A DNA stretch of 10,083 bases. Source: Desulfonatronospira sp. Its GTDB lineage: Bacteria > Desulfobacterota > Desulfovibrionia > Desulfovibrionales > Desulfonatronovibrionaceae. Under the pieces are notes generated by a model. That model saw only the letters and a program-made list of their open reading frames with translations. It was not told the origin of the DNA and made no database searches. The DNA lies in contig PWGS01000065.1 in NCBI GenBank assembly GCA_003554505.1, forward strand, positions 1 through 10,083, in the 5' to 3' direction. Of this stretch, positions 1 to 5,704 are shown in pieces; the stretch's first letter is position 1; every line of letters begins with the position of its first letter. The position numbers were made by a program, and so were the translations under genes.

Positions 1-177
1 AAGCAATTATGAGGAGGCGTATCTTAATACGGTGACGAATAATTGTGCAGATTGACCACGCGAGGCGCGTGGCAGGCTCAGCCAAAAGGAAAAAGAACCG
101 TTTCCGGATGAAAACTAACTAAACCAGGCGTTCAGGCCGGGCGAAGATTTTAATTTCTAAAGTAATCAGGAGCTAAG
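1..177. other. Upstream non-coding leader
   Basis: No open frame that I would call a gene lies in this stretch. It contains one copy of a small hairpin repeat (53-77) whose second copy lies at 5334-5359. The 3' end carries the ribosome binding site of the first gene: CAGGAG at 167-172, five bases before the ATG at 178. I could not find a convincing sigma-70 promoter pair; a TTGACC at 52-57 overlaps the hairpin but has no good -10 partner at the right distance. Confidence 0.5.
53..77. repeat. Small dispersed hairpin repeat, copy 1
   Basis: CCACGC (56-61) and GCGTGG (67-72) form a perfect 6-bp stem around the loop GAGGC. The conserved flanks TGA before and CAGGC after are also present in the copy at 5334-5359. 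The two copies share 9 bases on the left (TGACCACGC) and 11 on the right (GCGTGGCAGGC), while the loop differs in sequence and length (5 versus 6 nt). Conserved stem and flanks with a variable loop suggest a REP-like dispersed element, which is an inference from two copies only. Confidence 0.55.
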
Positions 178-996
178 ATGGCAGGCCCGCCAAAGATCAT
201 TCATTTCCCCTACATGCATGAAGAACTGATTTTACCTGGACTCAGGTCCATGGGGCTTTTTTTGAATCCCGGGATCATGGATCCGCGGGATCCATTATTT
301 ACGCCGGAGGACCTGGTTCTTGATCAGGGACAGTCACAGTATTTCCTGGACCAGTGCCGGCAATTCGGGGAGCAGTTCAGGAAGACCTCGGATATGACTC
401 ATCTGGGCATGGCTCAGATGGAGGACTTTTATACAGGCAGCACCCAGTCCATTCAATACGAGCTTTCCACCTACGGTAAAAACGAGGTGTCCAGGGACAC
501 CCGTCAGGAAGACCTCCTCCAGGCCCAGCAGTACCTGCTCCTCAACTTCGCCCTTGAGGAAAGACTGCTGGAACTCAACAGAATTGATGCGGATCTGAGC
601 CGCTCCTGGAGCAGTTTTGATGAATCCCTGGGGATCGATGATGAAGAGGAGCGTTTTCAGAACATGGAAAGACAGCCCATCGGCGCGGATATAAACACCG
701 GTCACTGGCAGAAACTGCTTAAAGCCTATACTGCTTTTCTGCCTCCAGAGGGGATGTTACTGATCCATGAGGAATCAGTGTGCCGGGAGCTGGAGGAATA
801 CGGGGTATCCTGGCAAAAGCAGGATCCAGGCCGCTTTTTGCCCGGCCTTGCTGATGGGAGTGGATTGGATATCTATTACGCCCCCTTAACCCTTGATAAA
901 ATCAGCATAAAGAAACAGGCAGTTCCCCGGGAGGTGAAACTGCTCAGGGCGGTGTGCTCAACCAACAGCCTTCATAAACCAAAGGAGGAGGGATGA
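178..996 (+). CDS. Conserved-type hypothetical protein, 272 aa
   Basis: I do not recognise this protein. It is predicted soluble: no signal peptide or membrane segment is visible. The middle (about residues 105-165) is rich in Leu, Gln, Glu and Asp and probably helical, with an acidic stretch DDEEE near residues 153-157. The N-terminal part has several Pro and Gly residues and short hydrophobic patches. The start ATG has CAGGAG five bases upstream. Its last codon region contains the strong SD AAGGAGGAG of the next gene, and the two overlap by 4 nt (ATGA at 993-996), so the XRE-cupin regulator is probably translationally coupled to it. Position suggests a role connected with the acyl-CoA synthetase operon, but nothing in the sequence shows what that is. 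The reading frame is intact, and I am confident it is a real gene, not of its function. Confidence 0.8.
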   Translation: MAGPPKIIHFPYMHEELILPGLRSMGLFLNPGIMDPRDPLFTPEDLVLDQGQSQYFLDQCRQFGEQFRKTSDMTHLGMAQMEDFYTGSTQSIQYELSTYGKNEVSRDTRQEDLLQAQQYLLLNFALEERLLELNRIDADLSRSWSSFDESLGIDDEEERFQNMERQPIGADINTGHWQKLLKAYTAFLPPEGMLLIHEESVCRELEEYGVSWQKQDPGRFLPGLADGSGLDIYYAPLTLDKISIKKQAVPREVKLLRAVCSTNSLHKPKEEG

Positions 997-1562
997 GTCA
1001 GGCTGGTATCGGAAAAAAAATAAAGAAGAACAGTGAGATGGAAGAGATGAGCCTGGATGACCTGGCCAGGCGCAGCGGTCTGGATACTGATTTTATCCGT
1101 TCAGTTGAGGAAAACGATGTGTATCCTTCTCTGGGGCCGCTTTTAAAAATTGCCAGAGGTCTGGGGGTCAGACTGGGAACTTTTCTGGATGATACTGTGG
1201 TCCAGGATCCTCTTATAGTCAGGGAAAAAGACAGACAGGAAGAACTGACCATGCTCAAGGGGAAGGAAAAACCTGCAACTCTGCGATTTTATTCCCTGGG
1301 AAAAGGCAAAGGCGACCGCAAAATGGAACCTTTCTTCATTGAAGTCCTGCCTGAGTCGGCCCAGGAGAAAAAACTTTCCTCCCATGAGGGTGAAGAGTTC
1401 ATCGCAGTCGTCTCCGGGCAGGTAGAACTTGCTTACGGCCATGAAACGTATGTTCTGAACGCCGGTGACAGTGTCTACTATAACTCCATAGTGCCCCATA
1501 ACGTAGCAGCCGCGAGCGAGAGCCCGGCCAAAATTTACGCCGTACTCTATTTTCCGGAATAG
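993..1562 (+). CDS. XRE-family regulator with C-terminal cupin sensor domain
   Basis: This 189-aa protein is a two-domain transcription factor. Residues about 18-66 form an XRE/Cro-type helix-turn-helix (SLDDLARRSGLDTDFIRSVE, then a second half ending LGVRLGTFL). Residues about 117-188 form a cupin_2 barrel: motif 1 includes H131, E134 and E135 and the G142, and motif 2 is the GDSVYYNSIVPHNV segment with H169. Such XRE-cupin proteins bind DNA with the first domain and a small ligand or metal with the second. The start is supported by AAGGAGGAG at 982-990 directly before the ATG, and it overlaps the previous stop by 4 nt. The acyl-CoA synthetase starts 36 nt after its stop, so control of that gene, perhaps in response to a fatty acid or acyl-CoA, is a reasonable inference. 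The first canonical cupin histidine pair appears reduced to a single His, so metal binding is uncertain. Confidence 0.9.
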   Translation: MSQAGIGKKIKKNSEMEEMSLDDLARRSGLDTDFIRSVEENDVYPSLGPLLKIARGLGVRLGTFLDDTVVQDPLIVREKDRQEELTMLKGKEKPATLRFYSLGKGKGDRKMEPFFIEVLPESAQEKKLSSHEGEEFIAVVSGQVELAYGHETYVLNAGDSVYYNSIVPHNVAAASESPAKIYAVLYFPE

Positions 1563-1598
1563 GTCCGTGCAGCACCCGGCAATACCTGGAGAGGAATT

Positions 1599-3251
1599 AT
1601 GTGGGACCAGTCTTTAAGGGAAATAACCCTGGGTACGCTTCTGGATGAAGCTGTAGAGAGTTTTCCTGATAATGATGCAGTGGTGTATGTTGACCGGGAT
1701 TTTCGCCTGACATACAGGGAATTTTCCCACGTGGTGGATCAGATGGCCAAGGGGCTTATGACTCTGGGGGTGAAAAAGGGCGAGAAAGTAGCAGTCTGGG
1801 CCAGCAACGTCCCGCACTGGGTGGCTCTGCAGTTTGCTACAGCCAAGATAGGGGCCGTACTGCTCACCATCAATACTTATTATAAAAAGCATGAACTGAG
1901 CTATTTGCTCAAGCAGTCCGAGGCTGAAAATATATTCATAATAGACGGCTTCCGGGATACCGACTATATCCAGATTCTGTACGATCTGGTCCCGGAGCTT
2001 CGCACCCAGACCAGAGGGTACCTGAGTAATGAAAATTTCCCTCACCTGAAAAGGGTTTTTTTCCTGGGGCAGGAAAAGCACCGGGGGATGTATTCACTGC
2101 CGGAGCTTCTGGCATTGGGAGGCATGACCGGTGACAGGGATTACCAGGCGCGTCAGAGGGAGCTTGATCCCCACGATGTGGTTAATATGCAGTACACCTC
2201 CGGCACCACAGGATTCCCCAAGGGGGTGATGCTCACCCACTACAATATCGCCAATAACGGCTACTGGATAGGAGAGCATCAGAAACTGCCTCACAGGGAT
2301 CGCATCTGCCTGCCTGTTCCGCTGTTTCACTGTTTCGGGTGTGTACTGGGAGTGCTTGCGGCTGTAAGTCATGCCAGCACCATGGTCATACTTGAGGGTT
2401 TTAATCCCCTGATGGTCATGACCTCCGTGGAAGCCGAAAGATGTACCGCCCTTTACGGTGTGCCCACCATGTTCATAGCTGTCCTGGATCACCGCATGTT
2501 CTCCAAGTTTGACTACAGCTCTTTGCGTCCCGGGATCATGGCCGGTTCTCCATGCCCGGTAAAGGTCATGCGTCAGGTGATGGACAAGATGAACATGAGC
2601 GAGGTGACCATATGCTACGGTCTGACCGAGACCTCTCCGGTGATGACCCAGACCCGCACCGACGATGACATCCGCAGAAAAACCGAGACAGTGGGCAGGC
2701 CCATGCCCGAGATAGAGGTGCAGGTGGTGGATCCGGAAACCAACAGGACCGTTGGCCCCGGGGAACAGGGGGAAGTCTGCTGCCGGGGCTACAATGTCAT
2801 GCGCGGTTACTACAATATGCCCGAAGAAACCCGCAGGACCATTGATGCTGACGGTTGGCTGCATTCCGGGGATCTCGGGGTCATGGACGAAGATGGATAC
2901 CTGAGCATCACCGGGCGTCTCAAGGATATGATCATCAGGGGCGGGGAAAATGTTTACCCCAGGGAAATTGAAGAGTTTCTCTATACCATGGAAGGGGTGC
3001 GCGATGTGCAGGTGGTGGGAGTTCCCAGCAGCAGATACGGAGAAGAGGGGGGGGCTTTTGTCATCCTCAAGGATGGATATGACTACGCTCCCGAAGATGT
3101 CAGAGATTTCTGCCGGGGTAAGATTGCCAGATACAAGACTCCCAAGTATGTTGCCTTTGTGGATGAATATCCCATGACAGCCAGCGGCAAGGTTCAGAAG
3201 TACAGGCTGCGTGAAATGGCGGCAGAGCTTTTCCCCCAGGCTATGAGATGA
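1599..3251 (+). CDS. AMP-forming acyl-CoA synthetase (fatty-acid-CoA ligase type)
   Basis: This 550-aa protein belongs to the ANL adenylate-forming superfamily and should activate a carboxylic acid with ATP to the acyl-AMP and then to the acyl-CoA in the cytoplasm. All core motifs are present: the phosphate loop [10 protein letters not shown] (200-209), A5 YGLTETSP (340-347), the HSGD of A7 (422-425), the hinge region [20 protein letters not shown] (439-458) and the C-terminal catalytic lysine K531 in [13 protein letters not shown]. Full length and domain order fit medium/long-chain fatty-acid-CoA ligases of about 540-560 residues; exact chain length or an aryl substrate cannot be decided from the motifs. 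The ATG is preceded by GGAGAGGA (1588-1595). It follows the XRE-cupin gene by 36 nt and precedes the HAD gene by 35 nt, so the three are probably cotranscribed. Confidence 0.93.
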   Translation: MWDQSLREITLGTLLDEAVESFPDNDAVVYVDRDFRLTYREFSHVVDQMAKGLMTLGVKKGEKVAVWASNVPHWVALQFATAKIGAVLLTINTYYKKHELSYLLKQSEAENIFIIDGFRDTDYIQILYDLVPELRTQTRGYLSNENFPHLKRVFFLGQEKHRGMYSLPELLALGGMTGDRDYQARQRELDPHDVVNMQYTSGTTGFPKGVMLTHYNIANNGYWIGEHQKLPHRDRICLPVPLFHCFGCVLGVLAAVSHASTMVILEGFNPLMVMTSVEAERCTALYGVPTMFIAVLDHRMFSKFDYSSLRPGIMAGSPCPVKVMRQVMDKMNMSEVTICYGLTETSPVMTQTRTDDDIRRKTETVGRPMPEIEVQVVDPETNRTVGPGEQGEVCCRGYNVMRGYYNMPEETRRTIDADGWLHSGDLGVMDEDGYLSITGRLKDMIIRGGENVYPREIEEFLYTMEGVRDVQVVGVPSSRYGEEGGAFVILKDGYDYAPEDVRDFCRGKIARYKTPKYVAFVDEYPMTASGKVQKYRLREMAAELFPQAMR

Positions 3252-3286
3252 TCATAACTGATTAAATTCAAGAACAGGGAGTTTTT

Positions 3287-3943
3287 TTGATAGTCTGCAA
3301 TTCGTTGAGTTCCATGAGCTTAAGCGGCCTTCAAGGGGTGATATTCGACTGTGATGGAGTACTATTCGATTCCAGGGAAGTAAACATTCACTTTTATAAC
3401 CGCATCCTGGATTATTTTGGACTGGGGCCCATGAACAGCGACCAAGAGGAGTTCGTGCACATGCACTCGGTAATGGACTCCCTGCGGTACATTCTGCCCC
3501 CAAAATGTCTGGATCGCCTGGACGAGGTGCGCAGGCATGTAAATTACAAGGAGCTTCTTCCATACATGCGCATGGAAGAGGGGGTGCCGGACCTGCTGGA
3601 CCTGCTCCGCAGCAAGGGATTGCGCATTGCCATAAACACCAACCGCACCACCACCATGGATCTGCTGCTGCAGATGCATGGTCTTGCGGACTTTTTCTGG
3701 CCGGTTATGACCGCCGGACAGGTGAGCAGGCCCAAGCCCCATCCTGAAAGCATGTACAGGATACTGGAGATGTGGTCGGTATCTCCCGCAAGTGTTGCAT
3801 TTATAGGTGATTCCATGGTGGATCAGGCCACTGCCGGAAGTTCAGGCGTGCCGTTCTGGGCCTATAAAAATCAGTATCTCGAGGGAGAGATGTTGATTCC
3901 GGCCTTCTGGACCCTGAGGGAATTCATTGCAGGCCGGCTTTAA
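3287..3943 (+). CDS. HAD-superfamily hydrolase (phosphoglycolate phosphatase-like)
   Basis: The protein (218 aa from a TTG start) is a cytoplasmic HAD phosphatase. Motif I is DCDGVLFDS with D21 and D23 (nucleophile and general acid); motif II lies in IAINTNR (about 114-120); motif III is K150 in RPKPHP; motif IV is GDSMVD with D175 and D179. An alpha-helical cap is inserted between motifs I and II (about 30-105), as in subfamily I enzymes such as Gph. The TTG at 3287 has AGGGAG at 3276-3281, five bases upstream, which favours it; the ATG at 3314 would give a 209-aa protein starting nine residues later and closer to motif I, so the start is uncertain. The substrate is unknown. It follows the acyl-CoA synthetase by 35 nt and is probably the last gene of that operon. 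Confidence 0.88.
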   Translation: MIVCNSLSSMSLSGLQGVIFDCDGVLFDSREVNIHFYNRILDYFGLGPMNSDQEEFVHMHSVMDSLRYILPPKCLDRLDEVRRHVNYKELLPYMRMEEGVPDLLDLLRSKGLRIAINTNRTTTMDLLLQMHGLADFFWPVMTAGQVSRPKPHPESMYRILEMWSVSPASVAFIGDSMVDQATAGSSGVPFWAYKNQYLEGEMLIPAFWTLREFIAGRL

Positions 3944-3949
3944 GCCTGC
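3929..3949 (+). terminator. Weak hairpin across the HAD stop codon, possible terminator
   Basis: GCAGGC (3929-3934) and GCCTGC (3944-3949) form a 6-bp stem around a 9-nt loop that includes the TAA stop of the HAD gene. No T-run follows directly; the first one is at 3967-3971. A second weak stem, AAACAG (3973-3978) with CTGTTT (3984-3989), is followed by TATTTT. Either could end the upstream transcript, but neither is a classical intrinsic terminator. Confidence 0.3.
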
Positions 3950-4033
3950 CCTCCCTTCAGTATAAGTTTTTGAAACAGGACTGCTGTTTTATTTTGCAGC
4001 CCACTGAACCGGCAAAACTTTAACGGAGGATAG

Positions 4034-4336
4034 ATGAGCGTGTTAGCCAATTTTTTGATGGCCCTGGTAAGCGTTTTCGACACACTGCTTACCCTCTACT
4101 TCTGGATTGTGATTATTTCCGCTTTGTTGACCTGGGTCCAGCCCGACCCTTACAATCCCATAGTAAGGGTCCTGCGCAACCTCACTGAACCGGTGCTGCA
4201 CCGGGTGAGGACCTGGCTGCCTTTTGTAAATATTGGAGGAGTTGACCTGTCTCCCATTGTGGTGCTGGTAGGTATACAGTTCATCAAGATTTTCGTGGTC
4301 CAGTCCCTTTACCAGGCTGTATCCGGCATGGGCTGA
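4034..4336 (+). CDS. YggT/YlmG family integral membrane protein
   Basis: This 100-aa protein is of the YggT (YCF19/YlmG) family. It has two hydrophobic segments, about residues 5-34 and 72-93, separated by a loop with the family signature: WVQPDPYNPIVRVLRNLTEP (34-53), then LP...GGVDLSPIV (62-76). The family is associated with membrane/envelope and cell-division functions in bacteria and with plastids in plants; the biochemical activity is not established. GGAGGA at 4025-4030 precedes the ATG. The stop is followed after a terminator-like hairpin by divIVA, and a DUF167 (YggU) gene comes next, a combination that parallels yggT-yggU in Enterobacteria and ylmG-divIVA in Gram-positives. Confidence 0.92.
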   Translation: MSVLANFLMALVSVFDTLLTLYFWIVIISALLTWVQPDPYNPIVRVLRNLTEPVLHRVRTWLPFVNIGGVDLSPIVVLVGIQFIKIFVVQSLYQAVSGMG

Positions 4337-4375
4337 TGAAATTTTCGTCGAAGCCTCTTTTGATAACCGGAATTG

Positions 4376-4411
4376 GCCGGAAGCCTGATGCTTCCGGCTT
4401 TTTCCCTTTTT
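4376..4411 (+). terminator. Rho-independent terminator or attenuator between yggT and divIVA
   Basis: GCCGGAAGC (4376-4384) and GCTTCCGGC (4390-4398) form a perfect 9-bp stem with loop CTGAT. The 3' arm runs directly into TTTTT, then CCC and another T-run. This is the textbook form of an intrinsic terminator. It lies 40 nt after the yggT stop and only about 18 nt before the divIVA ATG, so divIVA would depend on readthrough or on a promoter that I cannot identify. The arm CTTCCGG (4391-4397) could alternatively pair with CCGGAAG at 4414-4420, which overlaps the divIVA ribosome binding site. Confidence 0.75.
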
Positions 4412-4428
4412 TTCCGGAAGGGGGAGCA

Positions 4429-4929
4429 ATGGACATTACCAAAATTGATATCCTGAATAAAAAGTTTTCCACGGCTGTACTGGGCTATAAAAAGAATGAC
4501 GTGGAAATGTTCCTGCAGGAAGTGGCTGATTATGTAGGGGAACTGACTGAAAAAAAATCACAGCTGGACCAGGACATAAAACATCTGGAAGAGAAGCTGC
4601 AGGAGCACAAAAGCAGGGAAGAAGTGCTGCAGAATACTTTGCTCACAACCCAGAAAATGACTGACGACATCAAGGCCAATGCCAACAAACAGGCCAAGAT
4701 CATCGTCCAGGAGGCCCAGTCCAAGGCCGAGGATATACTAAGACAGGCGCACAAGAGACTGGCCCAGATTCACGAGGACATATCAGAACTTAAAAAGCAG
4801 CGGGGTCATTTTGAGATCAAGCTCAGGTCCATGATTGAATCACATCTGAAGCTGCTGGAATCTCATGACGATGAACACACGCATCTGGAAGAGGCTGAGT
4901 CCAAACTGAAGTTCCTTCAGAAATCTTGA
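4429..4929 (+). CDS. DivIVA-domain coiled-coil protein
   Basis: A 166-aa protein of the DivIVA family, which binds curved or polar membrane and recruits partners for division, polarity or envelope growth. The N-terminal membrane-binding domain is recognisable: KKFSTAVLGYKKNDVEMFLQEV (11-32), with the conserved F13, GY (19-20), and the V25/F28 hydrophobic positions; the usual Arg before GY is Leu here. Residues about 33-165 are a nearly continuous coiled coil, high in Glu, Lys and Gln. I chose the ATG at 4429 because the family sequence begins there and GGGGGAG lies just upstream (4420-4426). The same frame is open back to an ATG at 4336, but that extension would be translated through the terminator hairpin and has no DivIVA similarity. 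In this lineage partner proteins are unknown. Confidence 0.87.
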   Translation: MDITKIDILNKKFSTAVLGYKKNDVEMFLQEVADYVGELTEKKSQLDQDIKHLEEKLQEHKSREEVLQNTLLTTQKMTDDIKANANKQAKIIVQEAQSKAEDILRQAHKRLAQIHEDISELKKQRGHFEIKLRSMIESHLKLLESHDDEHTHLEEAESKLKFLQKS

Positions 4930-4956
4930 TCCCAGAGTAATAAAATTGGTCTGGAC

Positions 4957-5322
4957 TTGCCTGGCAAAGCTCTGATAAGCTATATTGACATCAGTATGCA
5001 GTTTCTGGAGAAATTGGAACCGGACATGTGGCTTTTAAGGGTCACCGTGAAGCCGGGAGCAGGCAGGGATGAGGTTCTGGGCCTTCATGCAGGTCGCATA
5101 AAGGTATCTGTCAAGGCTCCTCCGGTTGATGGCAGGGCCAACAAGGCCTTGTGTATTTTCATATCCAGAACTCTGGGAGTCGGGAAGAAACAGGTATGGA
5201 TACAAAGGGGACTGCGGAGCAGAAACAAAGATGTAGTTGTAAGCGGTGTTCCGGGAACGGTCTTTAATGCCTTAAAGGATGCGCCTGCAAAAAGTCATTT
5301 TGCAGGCACGGATGACAGATGA
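4957..5322 (+). CDS. DUF167/YggU family protein with repeat-derived C-terminus
   Basis: This small cytoplasmic protein belongs to the DUF167 (YggU) family of unknown function. The core runs from about residue 26 to 98, with VKPGAGRDEV (31-40), KVSVKAPPVDGRANKAL (49-65) and the KDVVVSG strand at the end. The start is uncertain: TTG at 4957 gives 121 aa, ATG at 4996 gives 108 aa and ATG at 5026 gives 98 aa; none has a strong SD. The usual family length is about 95-105 aa. The last 13 or so residues (about 109-121, APAKSHFAGTDDR) are encoded by a hairpin and the start of a tandem repeat, and the stop codon lies inside that repeat, so the original 3' end seems to have been replaced by a repeat element. 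It follows divIVA by 27 nt. Confidence 0.83.
   Translation: MPGKALISYIDISMQFLEKLEPDMWLLRVTVKPGAGRDEVLGLHAGRIKVSVKAPPVDGRANKALCIFISRTLGVGKKQVWIQRGLRSRNKDVVVSGVPGTVFNALKDAPAKSHFAGTDDR
5283..5307. repeat. Perfect 10-bp hairpin inside the end of the DUF167 gene
   Basis: GCCTGCAAAA (5283-5292) and TTTTGCAGGC (5298-5307) are perfect reverse complements separated by AGTCA. The hairpin is inside the last coding codons of the DUF167 gene. It has no T-run after the stem on the + strand, so it is not a classical terminator. Its left arm also matches GACTTTTTGCAG at 5413-5424, so the two pairings exclude each other. Confidence 0.7.
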
Positions 5323-5337
5323 CGGATGACAGATGAC
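5310..5337. repeat. Tandem repeat: 14-bp unit twice, made of heptamers
   Basis: GGATGACAGATGAC occurs twice without a gap (5310-5323 and 5324-5337). Each unit is itself two near-identical heptamers, RGATGAC, so the stretch is four heptamers. The stop codon of the DUF167 gene (5320-5322) is in the first unit. The last bases lead directly into the hairpin repeat copy 2. Confidence 0.85.
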
Positions 5338-5359
5338 CACGCTAAGAGGCGTGGCAGGC
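5334..5359. repeat. Small dispersed hairpin repeat, copy 2
   Basis: CCACGC (5337-5342) and GCGTGG (5349-5354) pair around the loop TAAGAG. TGA precedes and CAGGC follows, as in the copy at 53-77. It is joined directly to the tandem heptamer array on its left. Confidence 0.55.
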
Positions 5360-5382
5360 AGAAGAAATCAAAGGGTTACGAA

Positions 5383-5442
5383 ATGCCATTTCTTAAAATG
5401 GTCCTGCTAGGGGACTTTTTGCAGTTGCATCTTAAAGCATAG
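5383..5442 (+). CDS. Possible leucine-rich leader peptide, 19 codons
   Basis: A short frame, MPFLKMVLLGDFLQLHLKA, starts at an ATG with AAAGGG (5370-5375) seven bases upstream and ends at TAG, 27 nt before the DUF465-ilvBNC operon. Six of 19 residues are Leu and one is Val, which is high and would suit a branched-chain amino acid leader peptide. Against this, the Leu codons are scattered instead of consecutive, no terminator with a T-run follows before the DUF465 gene, and the second half of the frame is one arm of the inverted repeat. It may be a chance frame in a repeat. Confidence 0.22.
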   Translation: MPFLKMVLLGDFLQLHLKA

Positions 5443-5469
5443 ACAATAACTAAACTAAGGAGGTCATAA

Positions 5470-5703
5470 ATGGAGCAATATGAAAAGGATCTGCTTGCCA
5501 AATACAGTGAAGGTGATGAAGAACTGAAAAAACTGTTGGAGCACCACCAGATGTATGAAAAACAGCTGGAACGCTATGAAAACAAACATTTTCTTACCCC
5601 CAGCGAGGAAAGGGAAGTAAGAGAGATAAAAAAGAAAAAACTTGCAGGAAAGACCAGAATGCACGCTATACTGGATAATTACAAAGCCAAGGAGGGCAAA
5701 TAA
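5470..5703 (+). CDS. DUF465 (YdcH-like) small helical protein
   Basis: A 77-aa, highly charged protein, mostly alpha-helical, matching the DUF465/YdcH pattern: an N-terminal amphipathic helix with [17 protein letters not shown] (22-38), then [27 protein letters not shown] (42-68), the family's characteristic Lys-rich second helix. Function in the family is unknown. The SD is perfect (AAGGAGGT at 5457-5464), five bases before the ATG, so it is strongly translated. The ilvB SD (AAGGAGGG, 5689-5696) lies inside its last codons and ilvB starts two bases after its stop, so it is almost certainly cotranscribed and probably translationally coupled with ilvB. Whether that means a role in acetohydroxyacid synthase is unknown. 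Confidence 0.88.
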   Translation: MEQYEKDLLAKYSEGDEELKKLLEHHQMYEKQLERYENKHFLTPSEEREVREIKKKKLAGKTRMHAILDNYKAKEGK

Positions 5704-5704
5704 C

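Larger units (their letters stand above)
5276..5433. repeat. Composite inverted-repeat element (MITE-like), about 158 bp
   Basis: CTGCAAAAAGTC (5285-5296) is the exact reverse complement of GACTTTTTGCAG (5413-5424). Beyond a 2-nt mismatch the arms continue with GATGC (5278-5282) against GCATC (5427-5431) and a G-U and an A-U pair. Inside lie a local hairpin, a tandem heptamer, the small hairpin repeat copy 2 and a weak stem CCATTT/AAATGG (5386-5391 and 5396-5401). No transposase frame is present and I see no clear target-site duplication. A non-autonomous mobile element or an intergenic dispersed repeat is the likely explanation; a regulatory leader of the ilv operon is the alternative. Confidence 0.5.

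Noticed and set aside
2094..2864. 256-codon open frame on the - strand opposite the acyl-CoA synthetase
   Set aside because: Shadow of a gene with intact motifs; its His/Gly-rich translation is typical of antisense frames.
4336..4428. N-terminal extension of DivIVA starting at the ATG that overlaps the yggT stop
   Set aside because: The extension would be encoded by the terminator hairpin, has no family similarity, and a good start with SD exists at 4429.
5642..5704. Upstream start for ilvB inside the DUF465 gene
   Set aside because: No SD at 5642, and the translation before residue 22 is out-of-frame DUF465 sequence; the ATG at 5705 fits the family.
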